A stretch of 64,000 bases of DNA from positions 96,005,353 to 96,069,352 of the forward strand of contig OY804580.1 of the NCBI GenBank assembly GCA_963680875.1, in the 5' to 3' direction. Below are positions 1 to 11,400 of this stretch, in pieces. The notes beneath the pieces were generated by a model. It made no database searches and had not been told where the DNA came from. It saw only the letters and a program-made list of their open reading frames with translations. This stretch comes from Bathymodiolus brooksi (taxonomy: Eukaryota > Mollusca > Bivalvia > Mytilida > Modiolidae). Each line of letters opens with the position of its first letter. The first letter of the stretch is position 1. Made by a program: the position numbers and the translations under genes.

Positions 1-193
1 TATTTTATTTGTCATGCTTTAAAAAAGTGTGCTCTGAGTAGTTAACTCAAAATGAAGTGCTATAATCTATGGACATTTGATATTTTGTCTTAACGGTTAT
101 TTTAACATTAAATAATGTTAGCACATCAACAACTTTTTCTAATGATGCATAATAATTTTGTCTAAAAAAAAAAAACCAAAAACAGAAAAACAT

Positions 194-260
194 TCGGCGG
201 TTCGATCTTATGATGTTGATATCGGCAGTCATGTGTGCTAACCATTACGCCACCGCAACG
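194..260 (-). repeat. tRNA-derived SINE head, copy 1
   Basis: On the minus strand the sequence carries a good RNA polymerase III A box (TGGCGTAATGG) followed by TTAGC and, about 30 bases on, a B box (GATCGAACC). This is tRNA-like spacing without a convincing cloverleaf. The same unit recurs at 14618-14683, 49378-49443 and 50457-50520. It is followed on its own strand by T/A-rich sequence shared by all copies. It is best read as a SINE with an internal promoter, not a functional tRNA gene. Confidence 0.6.
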
Positions 261-672
261 TGAATATTGAAAAGGTAGAATTAAGCTATATATAAATGAA
301 AATTACGTTATTACAATTATTCATCGGGAATTCACTTTGCGAAAGAGCTAAAATGAAATACATTTGTCGATTTCTCTTTCTGTCTATTACGGATGAAAAC
401 GGTCAATAAAAAATGGCCGACGACGAGAAATCTGCGACATCCGAAAATCAAATTTATGTCTAAAATGCTTCCATCTTTAGTGTGGCCATCAAGGCCAATA
501 TCAGATAATATTTTCCATTTCTTTTCTGTTACCATTATTTATATGGCAGCTATCACATAATTGAATCAATGTTTTGTCTGAAATGATCAAAATACGCTTA
601 ACTTTGAAAGACTGAGCTGTTATGGTAACGCACTATCCGACCTGGCGTGTCACAAGTAATATTTAGAATATG

Positions 673-752
673 TTTTAATTTCGTGTATGTGCTGATAAAC
701 TGATCGAGGGCGTGCCCGAGATCAGTTTATCTGCGCATACACGAAATTAAAA
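673..752. repeat. Hairpin upstream of recombinase, copy A
   Basis: An inverted repeat with arms of about 38 bases (TTTTAATTTCGTGTATG... and ...CATACACGAAATTAAAA) around a GC-rich centre. It lies about 170 bases before the recombinase start and is kept in copy B. It may be part of the element's end or promoter; the role is unknown. Confidence 0.7.
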
Positions 753-921
753 GTACTCTAAATGTTTTGTATCATAACCAATCAAACGGAAGCAAATGTG
801 TGATTGACGTCTGTCGCACTTGACCAACTTTTGAGAAGACTGATCTTGGTCACGTACGCCAGCAGTCAGTGACGTTGGAAAAAGTTTTTAATAGAACACG
901 TGGTTAACATCAAAACATAAA

Positions 922-2760
922 ATGGCAGCGATGACGGAGGACGATATTTTGAACGATGATTTAGATTTTATTCTATCACAGGTGGCAGAGGAAATGGAGA
1001 ACGAATACAAATGTGAGCAAGATTTGAATAACTTAACAATTTCACAGTGTATCACCAGTTACTTTGACGACGATGATTTGAATGACTTAACATTTGATGT
1101 TGGTTATCATTTTGACACTAACATGACTGAGTCGTCGGAACTTGAGTTGGAAAGCGACAATTCCGACCGTGAAAAACAACAACCTGAACAGAAAAGATTC
1201 GGAGACCCAGTTGGTCAGAGTGAAATAGACGCGCTTCTCGACTCGCAGAAAAATAAGAACACGGAAAAGAACACGAAATGGGCCATTGAAGTTTTGAACA
1301 AATGGCGAGAGGTGAGAACTTACAATAATACGATTCCACCGCTTGATGAAATGGATGCAGAGACAATGAACTTGTGTCTACAAAAGTTCGTGATTGAAGT
1401 GAGAAAGCAAGATGGACAAGAATATCCACCTAGATCTTTGTATTATATTATTTGTGGACTTCTGCGCTTTCTTCGAGATCGTGACATTTACGATAAGAAT
1501 TTTTTGGATGAAAATGACAGTAGATTTGCAGTGTGGCGAAAAGTATTAGATGCCAAGATGAAAGAGTTGTTGTCCCGCGGCTTTGGAACGAAAGTAAAAC
1601 AAGCCGATCCAATACTTCCAGGCTCAAGTGTTCGGAATGCATTCAGCGCAGAGTTTACAATATACAGTCTTTTTCTACAATTGCAAACTATTTGGTCTCC
1701 GTGCTTTCGATGAACACAGAAGTCGTGAGTGTGAACAGCTTGAAATCGGAAGTGATAATCACAGGAAATACGTACATTTCATAGGGAGAAGTAACAAAAC
1801 ATTCAAAGGAGGAATAAAACAAATGCAGTTACAGAACAAAGACATTAAAAACACTATTGCACTGATGGTAAGTTTAGATTTTTTCTTTAATTTTGAATTT
1901 TGGTGTTTAACGCCACTTTCAGCTATATCATGGCGACCAGTTTTAGTGGTGGGGGAAGCCGGAGAGAACCACCGACCCTGGGAAAGCAACTGGTAAACTT
2001 TATCACTTGCGACTGCGAGTCGAGGTAATTTTGATGCGGCACACACATGACACAACTTTTTCTGAAAAAATATTGATTTTTACAAAATTTTAGAAAAAGG
2101 GAACAGTTTTTCATTTTATTTTTAAAGAACATGGAAAATCTGAGGCGTTTTTTCATCATTTTTGAAGTGCGAGGCGGCAATTTGTTTTTTTAATTTACAT
2201 TATGGAAAAAGTTGAGCGTTCGAATATTTTATTTATTATTAGTTTCCTATTTTTCAGGTACAAGGTGTATTGCTGACTATTATGAAAAGTACTTAACTGC
2301 ACTTGGTAATCGAGGATATTTTTACCGCAGACCTTTAGCTGGAGGAATTGTTCGATATTGTGAACAAGTTGTAGGCGTAAACAAAATTAAAGGGCTAATG
2401 AAAGAGATCACTACAAAGACTGGTTTACAAGGAAACTACACTAATCACTCGGGTAAAAGAACTTGTGCGACGCAGCTTTACATCGCAGGCATCACAGAAC
2501 AGGAAATCATGGCTCGCACCGGACACCGTACAGAAACTGCAGTGCGGAAATATAAACGGTCGTCAAGTAAAATTCACGAGGAAGTGTCACAGGTGTTAAA
2601 CCCTCCGTCAAAAGTTGTGAAATCGGAAAATAACAGCAAATTTGAGCCAATGGAGGCTTGTTCAAGCGTCATTACAGATAAGAAAGTGCCGCTTTCTGCT
2701 TTGAAAGATATCACGAATTTGGAGAAATCAGTTTTTAACAACTGCGTGTTCAACTTTTAA
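922..2760 (+). pseudogene. Crypton-like tyrosine recombinase, copy A, frameshifted
   Basis: Exon 1 runs 922-1867 and exon 2 2258-2760, with a 390-base intron between GTAAGT and TTTTTCAG. The N-terminus is acidic. The middle (KWAIEVLNKWRE, PRSLYYIICGLLRFLRD) matches the N-terminal DNA-binding half of Crypton/DUF3504-type tyrosine recombinases. Exon 2 has the catalytic half: NHSGKRTCATQL, RTGHR and the presumed nucleophile tyrosine in VRKYKR. Relative to copy B, 23 bases are missing after the codons for DPILP, near 1620. This shifts the frame, and the reading frame ends at 1713. The correct frame resumes at about 1628. The protein would integrate or excise DNA through a tyrosine-linked intermediate; this copy cannot make it. 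Confidence 0.85.
1902..2032 (+). repeat. GTTTAACGCC-type dispersed repeat in recombinase intron, copy A
   Basis: The motif TGGTGTTTAACGCCACTTTC, followed by ATATCATGGCGACCAG and the GGAAGCCGGAGAGAACCACC segment, sits inside the intron. Related copies lie at 5160, 20203, 23310 (inverted), 57551, 59028 and 59868. The family is typical of molluscan genomes in my recollection; its class (SINE or MITE) is not settled here. Confidence 0.7.
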
Positions 2761-3003
2761 TCTGTCAAAAGTATTCGGAAATGTAAAAAAAATCACTATA
2801 TAATCAACCGAAACCATATTTTTTTCAAAACATTATTGTGAAGTCATTTCTGGATAAATTTTAACATATTTTACACCAAAACATTCGGAATTGTTTAAAA
2901 TCTATCCAGAAATTACTTCATAATAATTTTGTGAAAAAATATGGTTTTGGTTGATTATATAGGGATTTTTTTTACATTTCCGAATACTTTTGACAGATGA
3001 CTG
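2761..3003. mobile_element. Palindromic mariner-like MITE, copy A
   Basis: Near-palindromic element. The left arm begins TCTGTCAAAAGTATTCGG and the right arm ends CCGAATACTTTTGACAGATGACTG followed by TA. The left end lacks the first few terminal bases (CAGTC). A fuller relative lies at 31024-31500. The TA dinucleotide target suggests the Tc1/mariner superfamily. It abuts the recombinase stop codon directly. Confidence 0.75.
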
Positions 3004-3033
3004 TACATGTGATACACAAATTTGTCATATTTG

Positions 3034-3039
3034 AATAAA
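3034..3039 (+). promoter_or_regulatory. Polyadenylation signal AATAAA after recombinase, copy A
   Basis: Canonical AATAAA about 275 bases after the stop codon, beyond the MITE; conserved in copy B. Confidence 0.5.
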
Positions 3040-3059
3040 GAAAATTGTTGAGTAGAGTT

Positions 3060-4370
3060 AAAGAATTTTTCATGTGTTTTTATTTCATCTGCATGAACAA
3101 ACAGTGGGGATCACTTTGTCAGTCTTTTTGCTTGTTTTATAGTTTTTTCAGTGTCAGATTTAAGAAAGCTTGCACTTAGTACCACTTTGCACCCAAAATC
3201 ACTTGTCAAAAAATTACAGTGTGTACCAATTGACCAAAAAAAGGTACAATGTGTTTATTTCTGTGTTCCATCAAAATTAGGTCACAGTTAAAGCACACTA
3301 AATAGAACATGCTTTGCCCCAAAATAGCTATCTTGACTCCACCTCCTGTATGGTTATCTTCATTTAGAAAATACTAAAGATCAAAGGAAAACAACTGGGT
3401 TGTGATACAATTAAAAGATAAAGTATGACATCCAATGGGTTTTCCGTTGGATATTTACAACTATTGTGAAAATTCTCATTTCTTTCAATTTAAGATTTCA
3501 GAAAATCTAACTGGAAGGTAAAAACGAAAGTAGATCTTATGTTGCAATGAAAAGTATATAAATAGACAATGATTAATATTTATTTGCAGTATTATCATAC
3601 TAGAGTAAATACAAGAAGCTTTATTATTGTTTCTACGTGACTAATCTAAATTGTGTGTCATATTTCAATTTTAATTTAGGTCTTTTAATTCATAAAATAG
3701 AGATGAGACAAATACGTCTAGAAATAGACATTTATAAAAGATGTAGAGTCGTTGGGGTCTGGGTTAAGGGGCTATATTGCTCCTCCACACTGAAAAGTGT
3801 GGGAACTATGTTGTTTGTATCCAACTTTTTTTCGTAAAATCTAAGAAAGAGCCAAAATGTTTAAAATGATAGGCACTGATTGCACAGGTAGTTGTAAATC
3901 CAACTACCATACTATCACGACCACGCCGGCCCCTCTCAATTTCAATAAGTAACGGATTGATTACTGTGCCCTTATGATCGACAATCGTTAATGTACGGTT
4001 TACTACTAAGTAGAAATTCCGTTATTATACAGCTTGTATTTCCTTATAATTGTTTTGTACATTCCTTGTTAACATTAACAATTAATGATAACAAGGAAGC
4101 TACAAAACTAGGAATTCCTAGTGGTCATATTTATATTGAAACATTTTCCATTCAACGGACCCCCAACGGCCAATCCGAACAATATTCCAGATTTTCGTCA
4201 TGTTGTTCTATGCGTCTTATCGTTCTTGTTTGTAGGTATTTTGGATTTCCGGAAATGGAAAGCAAGTGTCACGCGTCCTGAACACTTCCAAAATCCAATC
4301 ATAAAATCGGGGGAAAAAATACGCAAAATCCATATCCCTATCACATATACAAGACCCATTTTGGGAAAGA
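3060..4370. other. No gene recognised (copy A, between recombinase and LINE tail)
   Basis: AT-rich sequence matching 21360-22660 in copy B. Around 3865-3935 it has the tail segment (GATAGGCACTGAT ... AACTACCATACTATCACGACC) that also ends the dispersed GTTTAACGCC repeats at 57.7 and 60.1 kb. Open frames at 3637-3837 and 3991-4423 show no recognisable domain and are probably chance. Confidence 0.6.
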
Positions 4371-4374
4371 GAAA

Positions 4375-4960
4375 TATTTACAAATTAATAATTTTAAAAT
4401 TCGACAGTCTATATGTAAGATAAGAGTCGGTGCTCATTCATTAAATATTGAAACTGGCAGATATAAGAACATTATAAAATCAGAAAGAAAATGCACAAAT
4501 TGTTCTAAGGGAGATATTGAAGATGAGAAACATTTTATTGTAGACTGTCCCTTATATGTAAATATTAGAGTAAAATTTTTTGATAAAGTTATTGACTTAT
4601 GTCCAAATTTTAGTTATATCATCAAAATTTATCTGGCTATTTACAAATGAAAATGAACAAGTTTTAATAAAATTAGGTAGCTTTATTGAAGAATGTTGTT
4701 TGCTGCAAGGACACAACTGATCCTATAGATATCATTAGGTTAGGTGAATTATTATAGTTATTATACATGTTATATTATATTAAATATGAATTGATTTATG
4801 GTGGTATTTGATAGGCTCTGATCTGAACATAAATATGTTTTCCTGTTTTTTTTTGTGTGTGTTTACATGTATCTTTGTATGTCTCCAATCATTTTAATCA
4901 TTGTATTAAATTGTTTGCCCCTTGTGGGACCTTAATTGGCAATAAAAAATTCTTCTTCTT
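4375..4960 (+). pseudogene. LINE ORF2 C-terminal end and 3' tail, copy A
   Basis: A broken frame reads SLNIETGRYKNII, then CTNCSKGDIEDEKHF and DCPLY. This is the C-terminal zinc-binding CCHC-like segment that ends many APE-type LINE ORF2 proteins. It is followed by the 3' UTR-like TTTGCCCCTTGTGGGACC and GGCAATAAAAAATTC tail with an AATAAA. Only the last part of the element is present (5' truncation). Compare 27088-27230 and 61486-61815, which carry related C-terminal segments. Confidence 0.7.
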
Positions 4961-5046
4961 ATTCTTATTATACTAGAGATGACGGCACAATCTCCTGACT
5001 TGGTACAATTTCTTAATACTTTGAACTGTATAGATCAAGTGACATA

Positions 5047-5050
5047 TATA
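5047..5050. other. Empty target site TATA
   Basis: The bases flanking this TATA (ATAGATCAAGTGACATA before, GCGATAAAACATTAC after) are the same as those on the two sides of the 2,004-base element at 55422-57425. This locus therefore shows that site unoccupied. Confidence 0.8.
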
Positions 5051-5159
5051 GCGATAAAACATTACATTTAACATTGATTTTATTCTCGGACTTAGTATGT
5101 ATAGATAAACTGTATCATGTTGTGACAAAATGTATATGATTAGCATAATAAACGGGCTA

Positions 5160-5255
5160 AGGTTAGGGTTATGGTGTTTAACGCCACTTTCAACAATATT
5201 TCAGTTATATCGTTGTGGTCAGTTTTTAGGGTGGAGGAAACCGGAGTACCCGGAG
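5160..5255 (+). repeat. GTTTAACGCC-type dispersed repeat, truncated
   Basis: Carries the TTTAACGCCACTTTCAACAATATTTCAG and GGAGGAAACCGGAGTACCC segments. It is cut off at 5255 by the 1.14 kb repeat. The homologue at 57551 continues instead into its full tail. Confidence 0.75.
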
Positions 5256-6400
5256 AAAGGAGTGGGTATGATAAGGGTCGATTTTGGCCCAATCTCAGAA
5301 ACTGTTTATATAGATATAATATTAAACACAATCATTGAAAGGTAAGAACAATATTTTTTGGGATGATTTCACTTTGTCCTTTGTTGCTTAGCAACGTAAA
5401 TGGAGGAGGGTCCAATTAATCATTGGAAATTCAAATATGGTGGTTTTATTTTACATATCTTGTAGTCTTTTCGACAAAATGTTATATTCTGTGTATGTAC
5501 ACTCTAAAAATTAATATTCCAATTCTCTATGGTAGCATATAGTATTTTTGTGTTGTTTTGTCACCCTAGCAACGGTTTTTTAAACATTAAATTAGGCTAT
5601 ATTATTGCAATTAATGGTTGAATTTTGACATCTACGATCTTTTGACTTGATATTTGACTAAGCGGTACATTTTTGTCAAGCTATACACACTACAAATGTC
5701 ATTTCATATTTCAAAAATACATTTTGATATTTTTATTCATAGCTATGCCCCGTCCATAGCAACAGGTTCCCCTATGCACAGTAGTTTCCTGTAGATCTCG
5801 TGGACCTTTTATTTAATCAAGAACAAATATTCTACAACAGCACCTTAGCAGATTTAGAGACATCTTATCATTTACTAACCAGTATATATTATAAGAATTC
5901 CTTAAACCTTACAATGTCCCTAGTAACCAAATAGTATCCCTAGCAACCGCAGAAACTCGTCAATGCTGAGCTCTGTAAATTGCTTTTTTTTTTCTTTTTA
6001 TAACCGAATGTTGATCTTTTTATTTTTTAAATCATGAGAGGAAATTATTCTCAGTAATTAGAATGTCAAAGGAACCAAGTCAACTGCATAACATGGTAAA
6101 GCAGTGCTACAGCGGCAGGAGAGGATATAATTCATGTTGAATAATTAAGAAATAAATCATGGAAGTCAGAATGTGTTGGGAGTTTTAACATGGATTGGCG
6201 GATATTAGTATTTTATCCCGAGCCAGAAGCGAGGGATAAAATTTACTAATATCCGCCAATCCATGTTAAAACTCAAAACACATTCTGGCTTCCATGATTT
6301 ATTTCGATTCTGATATGTCTAAGAGTACAAATACGGTAGTATACTTTGATTGGAAGACGGTAATTTATATTTACGCTTGCGGAAAATGTCGCACACAATT
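5256..6400 (+). repeat. 1.14 kb repeat, copy 1
   Basis: Starts AAAGGAGTGGGTATGATAAG and ends GTCGCACACAATT. Near-identical copies lie at 47858-48997 and, inverted, at 50901-52040. It has no open frame of note. Near its right end is a strong hairpin (6150-6305). There are no obvious terminal inverted repeats, so the class is unknown. Confidence 0.85.
6150..6305. repeat. Long hairpin in the 1.14 kb repeat
   Basis: Inverted repeat with arms of about 70 bases: GAAATAAATCATGGAAG..., GGCGGATATTAGTATTTTATCCC, a loop GAGCCAGAAGC, and the reverse complement back to CCATGATTTATTTC. Arm mismatches are few. It is kept in the other two copies. Confidence 0.85.
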
Positions 6401-6892
6401 TATGTAACTCGAATAATACTGCGCCCTTTATCGGCATTATTCGGGTTACAATTTATGCTGCCAATGGAAAAGTCAGTCACATTCACCGGCGCATGTGCTA
6501 ATGATATTATACCGAATGAATAACAAGCTCGTTTGTTAACAAAGCGAAAGAAGGGGGTCATGTTAGAATACACAATTTAAAATGTGTCCATGGACACGGA
6601 TACCCTTCTGACTGATAAACCCTTCACTCAATTTACCCCAAAATCTAGTTGATCTGTCATTTGTTGCTATAAACAACATATCCATATATCAAATCAATTT
6701 GTTGAGGCTTCGAACGTTGTGGTACGGAAACATCGTTTGGACGGACGTACGTCGCGTAAGTTCGTACGAACGAGGTAACACGTAAACACCAAACAAAAAA
6801 GAAAAAATGACAAACGTAGACCTTGAGATGTCAAATCTTCTTAATTTTATTTTACCTGCATACCTTAAAAAACTAGAATATTATAATAATAA

Positions 6893-8032
6893 AATAAATC
6901 AATAAAAAGGGGTGTCATTAAAGGCACAAACATTGAAAATGGGACCAGATATGTTCAGATATTAAATTGTGCACCAATTCTTCCAGTTAGAACCAATTTT
7001 GGGCGATTCGAAATCCGACTGTATGCAGATAACAACAGGACGGAATGTTCATACTGCCAACAGACAAACCATCCCTACTACAGATGTCCTACTAAACCGA
7101 CATCAATAAAAACTTGTTATAACTGCAATAAACAAGGACACATAGCCAAGTACTGTAAATATGATATCTTGTGCAAGCATTGTGGTGAGTGTGGCCATAT
7201 ACAACGTGACTGCCCTGCTCATAAAGAAGAAACAGCTAGGAAGGAATATAGTGATTATTTTCATGAAATCATAGAGGGTAGAAATACTCGAGACAACTCA
7301 AGCTTGGATGACGAAACAGAACGTAAAGACAAATCAGGACAGGCTGACAGTAATCCTACTACAAACGACAACAATTCAGTAAATGTTTTACTAGGGGCTT
7401 CTAACTGTAAAAGACTTGGGAAAGTTTCCCAAAATTGCATAAATGCCTCAATTTCAGATGCAACATTAGAAAATATAGATGAGACAATAAAACTAGCCAA
7501 ATCTAAAGTGTTTGATAAAACTGTAGATAAAGTAGTAATATCCTTAGGTACAAACGACATTACAAAGTCTAAAGGTGATCATGACCAGGTTAATATTAAT
7601 CTTACACATGCAATACACCAAGTAAAATGTAATTTCCCGAATTCTGTAGTTGGTATATGTACTATTCTCCCTAGAAAAGGGAAAGGTCCAAACATAACAA
7701 AATGTAATGACACAGTTGTAAATGTCAACATATTTTTGAAAAAGTTGTGTATTAGAGAACAAACTGAATGTGTAGATGCTTATGAATTGTTCACGAAACA
7801 AGGAAATGTGTTAAAGTCATTATTTGATAATACTGACTCCTCAGGTGTCCATATTAGCGTTGAAGGTTGTACGAAAATTAGAGACGAAATTGTAACCTTT
7901 TTCGATTCAGATAAAGTAATAAGTGTAGAGTTGAAAACCCCACGTAAACGCACAAACAGTGCGCTTTCGTCGACACCAAATTCTGTAGAGAGACAAAACA
8001 AACAAACCCGAATTGTATCGCCACCAGTGTAG
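6893..8032 (+). CDS. LINE ORF1: three zinc knuckles plus SGNH hydrolase-like domain (5'-truncated)
   Basis: The frame is open from 6893, and recognisable protein starts near 6911 (IKGTNIENGTRYVQ), so the natural N-terminus is lost. Three CX2CX4HX4C knuckles follow (CSYCQQTNHPYYRC, CYNCNKQGHIAKYC, CKHCGECGHIQRDC), expected to bind the element RNA. After a charged linker comes an SGNH/GDSL-like fold: GASN with the nucleophile serine, LGTND with the block III asparagine, and SGVHIS with the catalytic histidine. The block II glycine is Asp here (ISDATL). The relic at 53563-55118 has the same architecture and a longer N-terminus. Esterase-like domains are known in CR1-type ORF1 proteins. ORF2 follows about 430 bases on. 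Confidence 0.75.
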   Translation, partial: NKSIKRGVIKGTNIENGTRYVQILNCAPILPVRTNFGRFEIRLYADNNRTECSYCQQTNHPYYRCPTKPTSIKTCYNCNKQGHIAKYCKYDILCKHCGECGHIQRDCPAHKEETARKEYSDYFHEIIEGRNTRDNSSLDDETERKDKSGQADSNPTTNDNNSVNVLLGASNCKRLGKVSQNCINASISDATLENIDETIKLAKSKVFDKTVDKVVISLGTNDITKSKGDHDQVNINLTHAIHQVKCNFPNSVVGICTILPRKGKGPNITKCNDTVVNVNIFLKKLCIREQTECVDAYELFTKQGNVLKSLFDNTDSSGVHISVEGCTKIRDEIVTFFDSDKVISVELKTPRKRTNSALSSTPNSVERQNKQTRIVSPPV

Positions 8033-8461
8033 TAATTTAATATTTGTACTGCTTTATTATGATAGTATTCATGTTTTTATTTTGTATAAATTATTACATT
8101 TGTGTGTATACAAATATTACAAGAGACTGTATTGTTTTGCAACAATTGATGTTATGATTTATTGTCAAGAATACGGTATTGTTACCGGTTGTAAACAAAT
8201 AGTAGAAGTTGTAAGATTGAGCAATCAAGCGATAATAAAACAAATTAAAATTTCTCGTTATCGCATGAGACCTTTAAACACAAAATTATACATATTCTCC
8301 CACTATATGATTTATTGTAAGATACATGTTACTGTTGTTTGTTCCATACAAATGAAAAATCGTAAAATCGTGGAATTAAGCGATATATATCTATATATAT
8401 GTTATTTTTTTCTATCGCGTGAGGCTTTAGATCATAATATTACACTTTATTTATTTATGTC

Positions 8462-11400
8462 ATGTCAATTTCTATTGCAACTATAAATATAAATGGGCTG
8501 AGAGATGATAAAAAACGTAGAACTTTTTTTGATTGGTTGATTAGTAAAAAAATCAATGTAATATGTGTTCAAGAGACGCACTGTACATTTTCTGAAATAG
8601 AATCATGACAACACTTGTGGAAAAGTTCTGGTGGATGCGAAAGTAGTTGGAATTGTGGAGTAAGGGCATTGCGAGGGGTAGGGGATTTATTATATGATAT
8701 TGATGCTACTGTTAAAGAAAAAGTTCCGATGATTTTGGGCGTATATTGTCATGTGAATTAAAATACGAAAATAAAACTTATATAATAACAAACGTGTATT
8801 GTCCAAATGATAGTGGGGTTAGAAAAACTTTTATTAGAGATATTGATCCATATGTGACAGATGGGAGTCTTACTGAAAAAATGCATATACTCACTGGCGA
8901 TTTTAATTGTGTTTTAGATAAGGAAATAAATCGTTATCCTTCTCGTAATTATGATGATACGGGGGGAAAAGAACTTAAGACTATTATGACGAAAAATAAT
9001 CTAATCGATATTTGGAGAGAAAAAAATCCGTCAGTGAAAAAATACACGTTTAGAAGAGGTAATTCTAAATCACGTATAGACTTAATATTGATCAGTGAAG
9101 AACTTTCCTGTCATATCATTAACATTAAAATAATTCATTGTCCGTTCAGTGATCATGATATTAAAATTATGAAATTAAACGTATGCGATATCACTAGAGG
9201 GTCTGGTACCTGGATAATGAATTTGCATACAATTAGATCTGATTATTTTCGACAAGTGTTTACAAATTGGTGGGTATATTGGAAATTAGAAAAGAAATCT
9301 TTTTCAAATTTGAGGGAATGGTGGGACATAGCCAAAATTAAGATTAAATCGATAACTATAGAAGCGTCTAAAAAGGTAAACACTACTGACGACAAGATAA
9401 AGGCTCTAGAAAATAAATTAGAGACGCAAGGTTAAGAGCTTAAGTTGACTGGTACGAGAAGGGGGAACAATCAACTAAATATTTTTTTAATCTAGAGAGA
9501 AAAAATGGGCAAAATAAATTATGGCAAAAAATCAGGGGACTAAATGGTAATTTAAAATATGATATCGACGAGATACTAGATGAACAGATAAATTTTTACC
9601 CAAATCTATTTTCAACAGAAGGGTGGGATAAAAATGTAGCAGAGGAACTGGTTACTCATATGGATAGAAAATTAACATGCGACGAAAGTGAAGATTTAGA
9701 AAAAGACTTGACAATTAATGAAATTAAGAAAATAATTTTTTCGATGAAACAATACAAATCACCTGGATTAGACGGGATTATAAATGAATTTTATCAGATA
9801 TATTGGGATACAATAAAGGAAGATTTATATGAAGTATTACTAGAAATTTTTGATAAATTTGAAATATGTGATTCCCAGTGTCGAGGAATGTTGACACTAC
9901 TCCATAAAGGGGGGGATAGAGATAACATACGTAACTGGAGTCCAATAACATTATTAAATAGTGATTATAAAATCATATCAAAACTTTTAGCAAATCGCAT
10001 GAAGCCAGTATTAAACAAAATTATTCATACGGATCAAAAAGGATTCGTAGCAGGGAGAAATATAAGCGAAAATAATCGTATGATTGATGATATTATAGAA
10101 TTTGTAGATAATGAAGATGAGGAAGGTGTAATTATTTTTGTTGATCAGCAAAAAGCATTTGATAGAATGGAATGGGGGTGGCTAAATTATGTTATGGAAT
10201 GTTTTAATTTTGGACTGAAATTTCGTGAATGGGTTTATATGTTATTTAAAAAGTGAAAAACCTGTATAAAAACAAATGGTTTCATATCCAAATTTTTCGC
10301 AATATCGCGTTCAGCCAGACAAGGATGTCCTGCTGCACCGATTTTGTACATTATTCAGGCAGAGCCGATGGCTTGTGCTATCCGAAACACTCCGGAAATA
10401 CATGGTATCAAACTACCCGACTGTGAGGGGCAGCCCGTAAAGGAAGCAAAAATATGCATGTTTGCAGACGACACGCAACTCTTAAACAAAAACGAAGAAT
10501 CTGTTGAACAATGCTTTTTAATTCTTTCGAAATTTGAAAAGGCATCCGGCTCTAAGATAAATTATGAAAAAACAAAAGGATTATTTATTGGTAGATTAAG
10601 GGGAAAACGACCCAGATTAACTAACATATCATGGATTTCAGATAATATAAAGACTTTAGGTGTTGTTCACGGGTACAATATAGACACTGATGACATTTGG
10701 AAAAAAATTATAAATAAAATGAAAAGCTGCACTCAGGTTTGGAAAACCAGAAATTTAACCTTTAAGGGAAAAACTTTAATCGTTAAAAATTTTCTGTTAG
10801 CTCAAATGGGATTTGAAACTGAAATGAGGGGGATACCAGAGAAATATAAAAAAGAGGTGAATGATTTGATTTGGAAATTTCTTTGGGACAATAAACCAAA
10901 CCAAATAGAAAGAAACGTATGTTGCTTAAATATTAATGAAGGGGGGATGGGAATGATTAACATAGACAATTTTGTCAAAAGTAAACAGATAAAATTTATA
11001 TACAAAATAATCAACAGTGAGATGAACTCATGGAATGCGATAGGTAAACACTGGTTACAGAAATACGATAAAAAATTTGGAGTTGATTTTTTTCTTTGTA
11101 AATGCTCCGATATTAAAGGTTTAGATATTGCATCCATTCCAAAATACTATCAAGACGCTATACAAGCATGGAACAATTTTTTGGGGTCATGTTCTACGGA
11201 GTCTAAAAATGACATTTTAGATAAAAACATATTTGGTAACTCTGAGATCAAATTTAATAGAAATCCACTTTTTTTTCAATCGTTTTTGAGAAATAATATA
11301 TTTAAAATAAACGATATATGGGATAAAAACAATAATACCTTTGTTGATAATCAGACTATATTTAATAGACTGGATGATAAAAGGAACTGGATATCAGAAT

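Larger units (their letters stand above)
1..5014. repeat. Duplicated block, copy A
   Basis: This block matches 14424-23294 nearly base for base. Both copies contain, in order, a tRNA-like SINE, a hairpin, the recombinase gene, a palindromic MITE and a LINE 3' tail. The match stops at the shared 'GGTACAATTTCTT'. After removing the 3,856 extra bases in copy B the two copies have almost the same length. Copy A begins before the window, so its true left edge is not visible. Confidence 0.9.

Noticed and set aside
4121..4423. 100-codon frame in both block copies
   Set aside because: Preserved only because the whole block is duplicated; no domain, and a competing frame is equally open.
8033..8461. 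157-codon frame over 8013-8486
   Set aside because: AT-rich, Ile/Tyr-rich composition, overlaps the end of ORF1 and sits in the ORF1-ORF2 gap; no motif.
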